Source: Desmodus rotundus | Lineage: Eukaryota > Chordata > Mammalia > Chiroptera > Phyllostomidae | Assembly (NCBI RefSeq): GCF_022682495.2 | Contig: NC_071391.1 | Location: 41,569,998 to 41,633,997, forward strand | Direction of reading: 5' to 3' | Length of the DNA stretch: 64,000 nt | In this document: positions 24,183 through 36,385 of the stretch, piece after piece | How the letters are laid out: the number at the start of each line of letters is the position of its first letter | Position numbering within the stretch: the first letter of the stretch is position 1 | Position numbers and translations under genes: made by a program | Notes under the pieces: model-generated | Databases searched by the model: none | Told to the model about the DNA's origin: nothing | Seen by the model: the letters and a program-made list of their open reading frames with translations, nothing else

Positions 24183-24879
24183 ATCTTGAATGATTTTTTA
24201 GGTCTATAAAGGAATAAGAGCTGGAGTATGAAAGAGTTAACGTGAATTCACTAGTGTTTAAATAAACTTTATGAATTATAAAGCTCCCCTTACAGAAGAC
24301 CTAATCTAAATTAATATGGCTACATTAAGCTTTCCATTTGTATGTTCTCAACTGATGAATGAATTATTGAAACATATTCCTGGAGTGGAGGCATGGTGTG
24401 CTAACATTTTAATTATAATCCCAAAACGGGCACCTTCTGTCAACTGGGCCAACCTTAAACACAAACCTTTGTTTGTTTTTTAATTTTTATTGCCCAACAC
24501 AATCAGCAGTCTGGCCTTTTCAATGACTAATGCTACTTTCAAAAGGGTAGGATTCCAGGAGGTGGCCTTTGATCCCTGGGTTCCAGAGTTTCTGTTTGGG
24601 AAGGATATGTTATGGTTAATCTTATTATAAGTATTAACACACATGGTCTGCATCACACCTTGGGCCTTGCGGCCATGCGCTCGTGGTACCCAGAGGAATA
24701 ATATGTGGTCTGTAGCATCCTATAGCTTATAGCTCAGCTGCAGGTAAGACTCGAGATACACTGGGTTGCAGGGTCCTTAAGAACCTGAATACTCTCTCTA
24801 AGCATAATGAATGGAGAGATGTAGAAAACTGGGACAAGAAATAGAAAGATCCTAGAATGTGACCTTTATGTAATAAAAA

Positions 24880-24995
24880 CAAATATTTTTTGAGCCCTTA
24901 CTACATGCTAGGCATAATTTTAGACACTGGGAGAGATACAGAAGTGAAAAAAAAGAAAAAAGAAAAGCAAAGCCTTGCCTTAAGAACTTATATTC
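24880..24995 (+). repeat. Fragment of the same ancient repeat group
   Basis: TACTACATGCTAGGCATAAT, TTTTAGACACTGGGAGAGAT and GAACTTATATTCTAATG correspond to the opening of the repeat type at 62640-63140. Confidence 0.45.
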
Positions 24996-25619
24996 TAATG
25001 AAAATATAAATGATTTTGGTTTTATTTGTTTTTAGCTAATCCTGGACACAAAGTATTTTGTTCTGTGTGATTTCTCTTGTTCTTCTACAAGTAAACCCAG
25101 CAAAACATTCTGGGCCAAGGGCTTCAATTAATTCAGTCTGGCTGAGCTGCCGTGCGACTTACGCAAGAGGCCTTGCCACGCGGAGGGTTTGTCTCACTGA
25201 CTCCACGGGGCTACTGCAAACAGGGTTGACCACTAAGAGCAACTCTGAAAGTCTGTCCAAAAGCTCCTGGCAGAACAGAAATCGCTAGGATCCACTTCTG
25301 ACTTTTCCAATAAGCAGGTTCCCAATTGTGTTGGAATTATTTAAATAAGGATTATTCAAGAATTTGGAAGTTAAAAAAAAAAACCAAGAAACCAGTGAAC
25401 ATCAAAGAGACTTCTTATCAAATAGGACTTCTTTATTAAAATGTAATTCCCTACATAGGAATGTGTTATGTCAGCCATGAAGGCTTCTGCTTCAAACATT
25501 TGTAATTTCATAGTGTTTGTTGCAAAATTCTACACTGGACACTCTTTCATTAATCATGTCATTGGGATGGTGTTTCAAATTACACATATCTGTGCTCTAA
25601 TGTGCTATATAACCCGGCC

Positions 25620-26035
25620 CCTGCTACCTCTCTGAAGGCAGTTCCCACCAGGCTGCCTTGCAAGTCACCAACTCCAGCCCCATGGCCCCTTCCTGTTCGT
25701 CGCTAGCTCAGGCTGGACCCACCACTTCGTCAGCCTGGCTTTTCCAGGCACCCAAGTGGCTCCCTCCCTAACTTCCTTCAGGTGCCACCTGTCAGGGGAG
25801 GTCTTCCCTAACTACACAATCCTTACCCTGTTCTACTTTTCTCCGTAGTATTTACCACCACCTGACACATTTTGCGTATTGGTTTACTGTGTGTATACCA
25901 CACACACACACACATACACAAGTGGAAGTTGGAGAAGAGGGACTGACTTAGTCTGTCTTCTTCATTGCTGTATCCCCAGCACCTAAAACAAGTGTCCGCC
26001 AAGTTGTTAGCACTCAAGTATTTTTAATGAACAAA
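25620..26035 (+). repeat. L2 LINE 3' region
   Basis: Sense L2 order is visible: GTGCCACCTGTCAGGGGAGG, CTTCCCTAACTACACAATCC, TAGTATTTACCACCACCTGA, TTCATTGCTGTATCCCCAGC, then the CACTCAAGTATTTTTAATGA end. It contains a short (CA)n at about 25900-25914. Confidence 0.75.
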
Positions 26036-26131
26036 ATCAATGATGTGGAGAAAAAAAAACAAATTAGGATGCAAAAATTATGTAACTGTATAATTGGTTT
26101 GAGCTAACTTATTTAAGATAGGGGTAGGACA

Positions 26132-26299
26132 CCCTGGCCAGTGTGGCTTAGAGGACTGCGCACTGGCCTGTGAACCAAAGGGTTGTGGGTTCCATTTCCG
26201 ACCAGGGCACATGCCTGGTCTCCAGTAGGGGATGCTCAAGAGGCAACCACACATTGACGTTTTTCTCCCTCCCTTTCTTCCTGCTGTTCCCTCTGTCTA

Positions 26300-26338
<39 letters not shown>

Positions 26339-26352
26339 ATAGTAAGAAACTA
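26132..26352 (+). mobile_element. Ves SINE with long (AAAT)n tail
   Basis: The head CCCTGGCCAGTGTGGCTTAG leads to a tail that expands into about ten AAAT units (26300-26341). The flanks AAGATAGGGGTAGGACA (26115-26131) and AAGATAGGGATAGAACA (26353-26369) form a 17-base target duplication with two differences. Confidence 0.95.
26300..26341 (+). repeat. (AAAT)n microsatellite in a Ves tail
   Basis: About ten AAAT units directly continue the A-rich tail of the Ves SINE at 26132. Confidence 0.93.
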
Positions 26353-27370
26353 AAGATAGGGATAGAACAAGATAAAAAAGGTGGGGTAAAAAGGCCAAAA
26401 GGCCAAAACGTTAAACTCTTTTTGATTTTCCAAAGTTTCCAAAATAATTGTTTGTTACTCTGACATTCATACATTGAAGTAAACTGAATAAAAGAAATAA
26501 GGTAAAGTGAAAAAAACAAAAGCATACTATGGCTTCTTAACTGTAGTGTTAACTCCAGGGCTCTAGGCCAAAGCCCACAACCTGGGGAGGGTTCCAGAAC
26601 CCTATCTGCCACCTCTTCCATTCACTACTAGTCTTGTCTGCTGCCCTTCAAGCTTTTTTAAAAACTAGGATTGGGATATTAATCTTGTTATTCTCCAAAT
26701 CATCAATGCATACCAGACCTTGACGCTTAATTTACTCAGTTTGACAACTAACACAGCAAAGGGCTCTTGCCATAGCAATAGGCCTCTCGTAGGAATGCTC
26801 AACTTTATGGCCATGTTTTCAAAACTGAAAGTATTCCTTTGACTATCTTTCTCCATGAAACATTTCAGAGTTCCTCTCTTTGAAGTCAGAGAGTCATCAA
26901 AGGCTTATTATTTCATGTTACCAGCTCTAGGCCTCCATGTGCAAGTCTAGATCCACCTCCTGATCCTTTGGGCCTGATCCCATCGACATGCACCCTTAGG
27001 CCCATATCACTCATGGCTCTGTTTTATTAGTGACATGAGGACACAGCTTATCATCCTTGCAAGACTCCTGGGCTCCAAGAAGACAAGGCTCCATTAATCA
27101 GCCCGGCCACAGAGCTTCCAGTGTATAGAGATGGGTGCTTGGCAGTTCATGATAAATAAGTGAACACACTCAAAGCCCCCAAAGCCAAGCCCAGAGCTCA
27201 ATTGTGCCCTCAGTTACTTTCTGCTTTATTTCAGGAAAAGCCTTTCTAAAAAAACACACTTTGAGAACAAGATAAATCCAACAGAGAAAATCCTTGTACG
27301 TCTCTCCCACTTAGGACAGCTACAGAGTTGGAAGTAATAGACGTGCTGATTCCCACCAAAAAGGACCCAC

Positions 27371-27457
27371 CTGTAATATGAGGGACTCCTTATCTCCTTC
27401 TAGACGTGCCAAGCGTTCCTGGTATGTTTCATTACTAGCAGCACTGTGGTGATTTAC
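27371..27457 (-). CDS. PPFIBP2: PPFIBP2 coding exon, start of the coiled coil
   Basis: This 87-base exon (29 codons, phase 0 at both ends) has acceptor ctctttaatcccag and donor gtgggt. The peptide starts VNHHSAASNETYQERL and ends LEGDKESLILQ. This charged heptad-type sequence opens the coiled coil through which liprins self-associate. It follows the 53776-53990 exon in frame after a 26 kb intron and joins the 22975-23088 exon in frame. The human protein, as I recall it, has Ser-Gln before Val-Asn. Here TCCCAG lies just upstream of the splice point but no AG precedes it, so those two residues are probably not encoded in this transcript. The open frame and near-identity to the family make it a functional exon. 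Confidence 0.97.
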
Positions 27458-30400
27458 CTGGGATTAAAGAGAAGGAAAACAAAACAGAATGTACTTAAAA
27501 TGTGGGAAAAACATCTTACCAACTTCCAAATGAAATATACAATTTGTGTGGACAGTTTCACTGATTATATGTGCAAAACCACCCACCTAAACACGAAACC
27601 ACAGGATTTCAAAACGACTACAAGGAGAACATGACCAGATGCTGTTGATAAGTGGTGCTTTGAAAGTTGGCAAAACCACCCGCTGGATGACCTCACCCTT
27701 GGCCAGGAAGGCCTCGGCGGAGCTGCAGACCCAGCGGTGCTTGACTTGACTGGATGTGTTGGGTCTGGTTTAGCTGGAGGCACAGCCTGCCAGAAGCACC
27801 AACAGCAATATGGTTCTGCTCTTTGAGGAGACCAGGGAGATGGTACTATTCACTGAGGAATTATGTGGGAACAACTCCTGCACAGATCTGCATATCTCTT
27901 AACTCTCACGCCAGGGTTCTTCAGAGCCAAGGCATACCTCACAGCATGGCGTCCATCCTGACCATCACAGTGAGCACAGAGGATAGGGGATGCCAACTTC
28001 AAGGTCCTTAATCTACTCACACGTTCCTTCCAGAAGTGGCCAAGCCCATGGCCTGATATGGTCTCTGGCAGCCAGGCTGGCACATTGTGTTTCTACAGAG
28101 CTAGAGCTGAGAGAAGCAAGCTAAGATGCGACATCTTGAGAAGAACCCAAATAACCCAGAGGGATCTCATAGGGCTAAGCAGAGAGAAAACACAGTAAAT
28201 GGAAAGTAGCCGGAAACCATGGAAAACAGATGAAAGGGAGAAGATTTGAAATGGCCTTGGAGAGGCAGTCTTATAAGATGCCCTGAGCTAGAGACTGGAG
28301 CTGCAGCCAATTTCAGGGTGTGGCTGACCTGGTTGTAGGCAGGGAGGGTAGGTAGCTGCTAATGGAAGAGACTTGGCCCAACGCCACCAAACACTCCCTT
28401 CCTCTACGCTGAATGCAAGGCCGAAACCAGAGGCCCACCATAGGCCATCCAGGGGCTTGATAGTCTGAAAAAGCTGCTCTTACTGTTAGATGGGAAAGTG
28501 ACCATCATATTACTCCAGAGGAATCAATGCCCAGTGTTCATGAGGAAGGTACCCTCTACCCCCAAAGAAAGTCATGATTGCAAAAGAAGGGGTCAGAGAG
28601 GAACCTGGGCACAGGGGACCCACGCTGGTTCCCTTCTCCTAAGCCCATTTCCCCACATTGCAACCTTCAAAATGGGCTTTCCAACACCCATTAAGAAAGG
28701 GAACCTCCTTGCTTCCCTTGTCCCACCCCTTCCCCAGTGCACTACCTAGGTGAGGGCAGGTGGCAGAGCCTGGCCTGGCCCTAGAACAGAAACAGAGACC
28801 ACACATTCCGCATTGAAGGCAGAAGTCTCACTTGGGAGGAAGCACTGGCTGGTTGTTGAAGACACAGTGGGAGGGGAAGCCCAGGGGCCATTTCCCAGGG
28901 TGGCTGTGCCAGGCACAAGCTAGACAGGACCCAAGGCCACTGCCACACCACTGCCTTTTACCAGCCTCTCTGCAGTCTGCATCTTGTTCCTTGTCATAGA
29001 AGCTCTTTCACACCACAGACAAAGGGCCTTAACAGTCACAACTGGCTTCTTTGTGTTGATAGCAGTTGATTGTTGTTACATTAATCAATATTCCAGTCCT
29101 CACATGGTCAAATTCCCTGACTAGCATTTAAGGATATCATTATAACCTACACTTCCTCACAATCCTACAAGAAAAGAGAGAAGAAGAATTCTTAAGAGCA
29201 GGTTAAATGCTTCTGTCAAAGAACTCACAGGGTAGTGATTTTCAGGGGTGGGGAAAACGGACTGAGGTTTCTGTGCCCTCGTCTCGGTTGAACAATGAAT
29301 GTCTCCGTGGAAAACCCTCCCTCCCTCGCATCACAACACTGAACCGGGGCAGGGCGTTTCTCATATGTATACTGTCAATGACTCAGAAACTCTAGTCAAC
29401 ATTGTTGAAGCTAAACCACCCTTTCCTCCATCAAAACTTTGCTCTCAAGAGGATGGGTAAAATCTCGAATGCAAGGAATCCAGCCTCGAAAACCCAGTTT
29501 GGTTGAAGGCAAATATAAAGCATAGCCCAGGACTATCAGATCAAGGTTTTCCCCAGGCCTTAAGAGTGATGTTGCTGAGAGTCCTCAGGAACAGACAGCA
29601 CAGTGCCTCGACACGTACAGATCATGGGTGTGTTTCTAGAAACCCAAAACGCTATCGCCACTAGGACGAGGCAGGCCTAATGTACAGCTTCAGCAGTCAA
29701 CAGTGTAAGGTGGGGCTATTTCCTAAGCCATCTGGAAAGGAGAGGCTTCAGGTTGCTATAGCAGCTGCACAGGGTATCCTCTGGTTGGGGGTCAGGGAGT
29801 TGACTGTGGTGGCGAACCAGCCTTGGTGATTAGGAGAGCAGTGAGAGGATTGGGGGTGGACTGTGTCATCCCAGGAAGGGTAGGACTGATCGACATAGTT
29901 CCAGCACGGGCAGAGCCTCCATGTAAAGGGCAGTTTGGGCTACGCAAGGACATGAGCCTAACTGGAACTGAGTCCAGCCCCCACCCTTCCCATGGGTGAG
30001 TGTAAAAGAAGTTTATTCTGAGTGAGTTCCTCCTGTACTGAGGCCTGGATGCTAGCAGACTCAAGAAATAAAGTGTGTTTCCATATCTTGGGAAGCGCTG
30101 CATTTTAATTAGAGATGAGATTATCAGAGGATGTCTAAGGCCCCCAAAAGAAGCCTTACCATTAGTTGCAGCGAAGCTCAGATGAGTCAATTTCTCCTTT
30201 GCTAAAGAAAGGGAATGGAGAAGACCAACACAGACAGCATGCTTCTGAGCCCTTCTTTAATGAAATCTATTGTCTGTCTGCCCAGAATAGGCTGGGATCA
30301 TCACCTTGACTGGGACCACATGGCAGAAGTGAGGACTGTCATCTTTTCAGAGATAATCCTCATCTGCCAATCACCTGCTCCAAGCTTGGCTGGTTAGAAT

Positions 30401-33400
30401 CCTTCCTTGGAATTCTTATACTTGGGATCAGAAAATGGCAGTGGTGGGGCTAGAAGGCCCTGAGGTTGTCAATGGCCACGCCTCTCCCCTGTGGAGGAAG
30501 CAGGTTTGCAGGAGTCCGCTAGGAAGCCAACATGCATAGAAACGAATGAAAGCCAAGAAAAGACAGAGGGTGGCTGCGTTCTCCTCCCTGGTTCCTGCTG
30601 TCTAAAGGCAGAGGTGTCCCCGCCCTCCCTGTTAGTTCCTTCTTGGCCTGTACTGGTTCAAACTGAGTTTCTGTTACTTGCAACCAAAAGTGCAGGTTAA
30701 TGTATTTATCTCAAAGGGCAACTGATCAATCAACTGACTTCTATTTACTCCTTTGGAAACAGACTAACAAGAAAGAGTTCCTGCTATTGGGATATAGTAA
30801 TAAATGATAAAAGAATTCTGACTACTGTTGCTTGTTTGCTTGATCTGGCAATTTTGAAGATGGCGTCAGTTCTGAGCCAACTATTGTTAAAATCGGGATA
30901 GTCATCAAGGGCTAACGGGGACCTACTTTGTGGCACAGGGCGTGTCTGTGTGGGATGCATGGGATAAAAGAAAGACGCCCAGTCTCCTTTGTGTGTGGAA
31001 TGGATGGCCATCCACCACCTGTTGGCCTCTATTCTTACTTCCTGTGTAGAACAAGACAGGGAAATGACGGGGTCAGACAGGGAATGGTACAAGATTCAAC
31101 AGGCCCATGGGCATCAGTGGTGGGGAAGGTTGGGGTTAAGTCTTCTCTGCACAACAAGAGCAGAAAGAAATGCTCTACCCATGTGTGATCTCAGGTAGGT
31201 CACCCCAATTCAGATGCCCCATCCTTTAAATAGAGAAAATTTTACCTCACAGAGCGACAGAGAGGGTCCTTTAGCTCACTAGACGTGGGAATAACAGTGC
31301 AGAATGCTCTCTGTAGCAGGATACTCTAATGTTTCCTCTGCGTAATATAAACAGTTTCTGAGTGACAGTGGACATACGGAAATCATCTAAATGTCTTTGT
31401 TTAAGCCCAAAGACCAAAGGAGCATTAGAAGCAGTTCATCCCTTGTGCTGACAGTTTTAATTAACTCTTTCTGTGCAAGAAGAGGCGGCATTTCTGATGG
31501 AGACGCCTGTGAAGTAACTGCAAAGATCTGCACAAACAACCCAAAGGAAAACCTCCCAAAGTAGCTCTGGCTGGAAAGAACAAAATGCGGCCTCAGGGAC
31601 AACGTCCGGCCCACGGGCAGCTAAGAGCACGGGGACTGCCTGCGGTGCGGACAGCGGGGACGTGTTCGCTTCTCCACTGTCCCTGAAAAGATGCCTGTGT
31701 TTTGAGTCATATCTATGTGGCCACAATTTCCCCTTTATAAGCATTTTACTACATACTGTAACTACTACACAGGCTTATAACGAGCCACATTGAGGGTATC
31801 AATAGCTAGTAATGAACAATCATAAAACTTGCATTATTATTTGTTACAATCCAGAAGTCGGGTCAAACTTAGGTGAAACATGAGCTTTCCAGCCGAGTCA
31901 CCCCCTGCAGCCTCCTCAGAGCCATCCCCTCTGCCTCTCGTGGCTAGTCAGATTCCAGGGTGCTTGCTCACTCCTGGCTGGCCCCTCCATGGAGCGTGGC
32001 CAAGGGAGAGCCATGTTAGGTCTCTGCAGAGTTCTGGATGGCATGTGTGCTTGCTGCCATGGCGGGGGGCCATGCAGAATCCCCAGGTGCAGGACCTGCC
32101 TCTGCCAGGAAAGCGTGACCTCTGTGTGTGCTCTGGTATACTTGGGGGGTGGGGGTGAGGGCATCCTGCAGCATTCCCTGCTTGCATGTTCCAGAAGACC
32201 TGCAGGCAGCATTGCACTTGGCTGAACGTGGGGAAAGAGCTGGTTCAAGAAGTCAAGTGGGGCAGACCAGGGGTCACATGAGGGTGTCCTTTGGTATGCA
32301 AGCATGGAGTGTGGGAAAACCCTCAGGCAGCCAGCTCCCCAGTGTGACAGCTCTAACCATCGTTATTCATTATTTGGAGCCACAGCTGCACGCCTGCCTT
32401 GGGGTCCTCAAAAACACAGCTGCCTCTTTTCTCTGGTCCCAAAGGCTGCAGCCTCCACCAGATAAAGAGTCACTTCCTTCAGTGCTCTAATAAGATGTAG
32501 ATTCCAGCTCTGTCAGGATCCTGGCCACAGGTTATATGTTGTCCCAGCCACTCAGCTCATTTTATATGATGGCTCCTTGCCTGAAAATACCCTGAGATTT
32601 GAACACAGCACACTGGCTAGGCCTTGGCCCTAGATAAGTCTTGGGATGGTTCTCCCTTCTTTAGACACTAAAAACATAGATGTTTTTAGCTGAACAAGAA
32701 AACAATGACAACAAAAGTGTGTAATATTTCAGGCTCCCTGCTCAAATGGATCTTATCCAATCCAGAAAACCAGTTTCATGTGAGCCATGACTGCTGGACA
32801 CAGGCAACATGTCAAGGTCACTACAGTTACACACCAAGTTCAGAAGCATCATTCCCATGCCAAGCATTTTTGGAAACTTGAAAAATGTAACACTTTGAAA
32901 CTAAGGTGACCACAAAGATAAAGACTGAAAATAAGTGGATCATAGCAGCTACAGTCAGTCCCCATTACATGGCTCAGGTAACCAAACCCATCACGAAGGG
33001 AATCAAGCGGTGTGAGTGTAGGCAGGTGCTTGTAAATAGGAAAACCTCCCCTAGGTTCTCTGGTTAAGGATTTAAGGGCTACCTAGCAGTTATTATAAAA
33101 CCAGTTCCCAGAACCAGTTCCACTTTTTCTAGGAAAGGAATAGTCAAGCCAATCTACTATCTTTGACCCAGTTAAAAAAGTTTCTTCCAAATGTAGTGTG
33201 AGTGACATGCAATCAGACCGTTAGCTACCAGGAGTCCGACAAGATGCGTCCCATCCTGACCCTGACCTTCTTATGCCCTCCGCCTCTTGGTGTCAGTGAT
33301 ATGTAAGAGGATACAAAGTGTTGCTGGTGGGATCATCAGTGTCAAATGACCTGAATGCCCACCTTCATGGGAGAGCAAAGCAAAGTTCATAAAGCAAATT

Positions 33401-33939
33401 AGCTTGGTTGACCCACGTTCACACAACTGTGCTTTATTCGTTTATGTTTTCAATGACTCAAATATTCCTGAACACATGCAAGGTGGCCCACTCAGTGCTA
33501 AACAAACACTTCCATCCCTGCCATCAGAAAGCTTTGTAGTCTTACAAGGAGGTGTGAGAAGTACTGCCGCAGAGTTGTACATAAGCCAGCAGCAGAGGCA
33601 TAGGGATGGATGAATCCATTATAACTTCAAAGGACAGGAGAGGCTTTATAGTGGAGTCACCACTTGAACGATTAAGTCTTAAAAGCTAAGGAGTAACTTT
33701 CCCAGGGGAATGGGAGAAGAGCATCTTTGGAGTCTTCCCAATACAGATAGGCTCTCCATGAAGCTACGACAGGCACTACCCTTCGGACATTCCGGTTTCC
33801 AGAACTCGCAGAGAACAAAGGACAACCTGAGGGCAGTCTGTCTCTAATTCTCCGACCGAGCAGTGGCTGTGATGCACATGAAGGCTCCTAACTGACCATC
33901 CTGGGGGGATTTGGAGTGAGAGAAATGCATTCGATTTAC

Positions 33940-34029
33940 CAAGATCTTTGTCCAAGATTACAGCCTTGGATAAGCTTAGTTCCTGCTGAAGTTTCTTAAT
34001 CAGGTCCTTAAACTGCCTGGACCTTCTAT
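33940..34029 (-). other. Orphan exon candidate, 90 bases, coiled-coil peptide
   Basis: On the minus strand an acceptor (ttggctcttcag) and a donor (CTTG|gtaaat) enclose exactly 90 bases, open in one frame, with two leading bases and one trailing base (phase 1-1). The peptide reads RRSRQFKDLIKKLQQEL then SLSKAVILDKDL, a lysine- and leucine-rich amphipathic helix. The surrounding PPFIBP2 intron is phase 0. If spliced into that frame it would give a stop after nine codons, so it is not a normal PPFIBP2 cassette exon. It may come from another gene or a decayed duplicate, or be chance. I do not recognise the protein. Confidence 0.25.
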
Positions 34030-35159
34030 CTGAAGAGCCAATGATCAAATAGGCGTGAGAGAAAGATCCATAGGTGGGAATATGGGATTGGGTGAGGGCC
34101 ACAGTGGGAAGCTGGCACAAGATGCCATTAACTCTACAAGATCCCTAAATGGAAATGAATCCAGGGGAAATAGATGGGAAAGGTTGCTTGGGAACTAGAG
34201 GCAGTAAGAACAACACTGTAGAAGGTATCTGAAAGATGTCTTTAGGGACAAAGCCAGCATGCTGTGGGCTTGGGAAGGACCAGGGGATGGTGATTGTTTA
34301 ACCTGCTCTTTCAAGATTCCTGACAGTAGAAGGAATGTAGGTCATTAAGTCAGCATGGAAAAGCATGCACAAGGGTCAGAGATAGTTTTGATTTGTTTCT
34401 TCCCTAAGAATTGAGAAGCAGCATTTTCTGCCAAGGGCAAGGGACAGGTGGGCTGGGACAAGTTGAAGGAAGAAAAAAATCAGAGGAACAAGGGGAGGTG
34501 GAACAGGATTGGGTCAGGAGGACAGGACAGTGGGGTAGCCTTGGCCGAGAGGAGGGACTCTTGGCCCACGAAAGAGAAGAGAAGAAGGTTGAAAAACAGT
34601 GGTTGTGAACGTAGTTTCATTTTGTGGTGATGGAAAGGGAAGATGAGAGACTCGTCAAAGTGTGGCTATTTTTTTCCATCAAGTAGGTGTTGACATCAGT
34701 TGAGAGGGGAGTACAGAGTGGGGGACAAATGGGATGGGGAAGGGAAGAATGTGGGAAGAGTCAAGGTAGCCAGGTGCTGTTGCCAGAACTGCCCACAGCT
34801 GCGTGGATTTGGAGTATCTACCAGCTACTCGGCAAGTGACTCTGGTGTGATGCCACTTTGTTAAATCCTGCTGGGAAAGAAGCCTGGGGGCCTCTCCAAG
34901 GAGCTGACTGACAGGAGCCACGGGCGCTAGAGGTCAGAGATGGCAGAATTCTAGCTCCTAAACTATACCGGGGAATAGGAGAGGTGAGCGTGTTGGGTGC
35001 ATTGGCTAAAAATGGGAGGTACCTATAGGAAATTGCAGACGTCTAGAACCCTCGAGGAGCCATACCCACTGCATTCTCCTCGTGGTCTTGAAAAACCTCT
35101 CAAGGTTGGGCACATGGCTCTGGAGTAACCAGAGGTTGTCAGCTATGGTCAAGGTCCTC

Positions 35160-35345
35160 ATCACCTTAAGTAACACTTACGAAGGACCTTCTCTAAGCAC
35201 TTTACATATATTGCATTATTTATCCAAATTTTAAAGTCAAGGAAATTGAAACTCAGAGAGGTCAAAGCAATTGTTCGAGGTCACACAGACCTGAGATATG
35301 GACTCAAGGAGTCTGATCCAGCACCGGTGCTCTTAGCCAGTAGGA
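35160..35345 (-). repeat. MIR SINE
   Basis: Antisense MIR: AAGCACTTTACATATATTGC, GAAACTCAGAGAGGTCAAAG and GAGGTCACACAG are clear. Confidence 0.85.
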
Positions 35346-36164
35346 GCAGCTTTCACAGAAGCTGCCACCTGCTTCTCCAGCTTTCACAGCAGTCAGACTT
35401 GAGTACAAGGCCAGGCAGTGTCTAGGGTGCCTGGGTGTCTATTTGTCTTTGCCGCCCCCTGGCCCAAGTGGCCAGGCTACTGGATCAACCATTTGAGCAC
35501 CAGATGATACAAAATGAACTCTCACAGGAGCCACTTGAGTTCATTCCACATTCTATTGCAGAGCCCAAGCCAGCTGTATGGAGGATCCATGGGTGATTCC
35601 ACTTTCTTTGTGACTTTGGCTTAAAGACTGAGAGTGCTAGAAGCCAGCAACAGTGTGAAGATGCTGACAGTGTTGGGATTTCTATCCTGGGAAAATGAGC
35701 CTGCCTGGAGCTCCTTTTAGAGGCTCTGTCACGACTATTTGGTAGGTTGGAGCCACTCATCTCACAGCAGGGCAGGTGTGAGCTGTCTGGGAGTCCGGAA
35801 TCGAGCACCTAAGGGGCAGATGACCCTTTGGACACTTGTGGCAGGAGATTACATGGTCCCTGGGCTCTGTCTGTTGGGGAAGGAGCTGGAGACCCAGCTC
35901 TGGTCAGCTTTCATTCAGCAGCCACAGCCAAGCTGGCCAGACCCAACAGCCACTGGGGCCTCTCGTTCCTCACAGTGGGCCAGGTCGCAGCTGCTTTTCA
36001 TAGGTCCTTAGGATGCTTTGGTTTGACACCTTTACCTGAACTGTGTGAAAAAGGGCTGAGAACTGAAGGAATGAATGGCCTAAGATACACAGCTAGGAGA
36101 GAACCAAACTGGTCCTATCTGTTCCTCTTTCAATTTGCCCTGCCTGGTAATAGGCAATAAGGGT

Positions 36165-36385
36165 TAACTTTTACTGGATATCTCTGGTATTCATGGCACT
36201 ATGCTAAACATTTTACATACATTATCCCACCTGAGCCTCACAAAACCTGTATGTGACAGGCACTTATCTTCCTTATTTTATAGATGAAGCAATCCAGGCT
36301 TCTGAGGTAATCTATCTAAGATCGCATAGCTGATAAGTGTGCCAAAACCAAGATTCCATCCAGGCCTTACTTAAAACAGCACATT
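36165..36385 (-). repeat. MIR SINE
   Basis: Antisense MIR: GCACTATGCTAAACATTTTA, TTATTTTATAGATGAAGCAA and GATCGCATAGCTGATAAGTG. Confidence 0.85.

Larger units (their letters stand above)
23089..27370 (-). other. PPFIBP2: PPFIBP2 intron
   Basis: A 4.3 kb intron, phase 0. It contains two Ves SINEs in opposite orientations (23985-24182 minus, 26132-26352 plus), an L2 LINE tail (about 25620-26035) and a short (CA)n within the L2. Nothing coding is supported in the rest. Confidence 0.88.

Noticed and set aside
26148..26621. 157-codon minus-strand frame with an FIYLFIYLFIYLF stretch
   Set aside because: The stretch is the (AAAT)n tail of a Ves SINE read in reverse.
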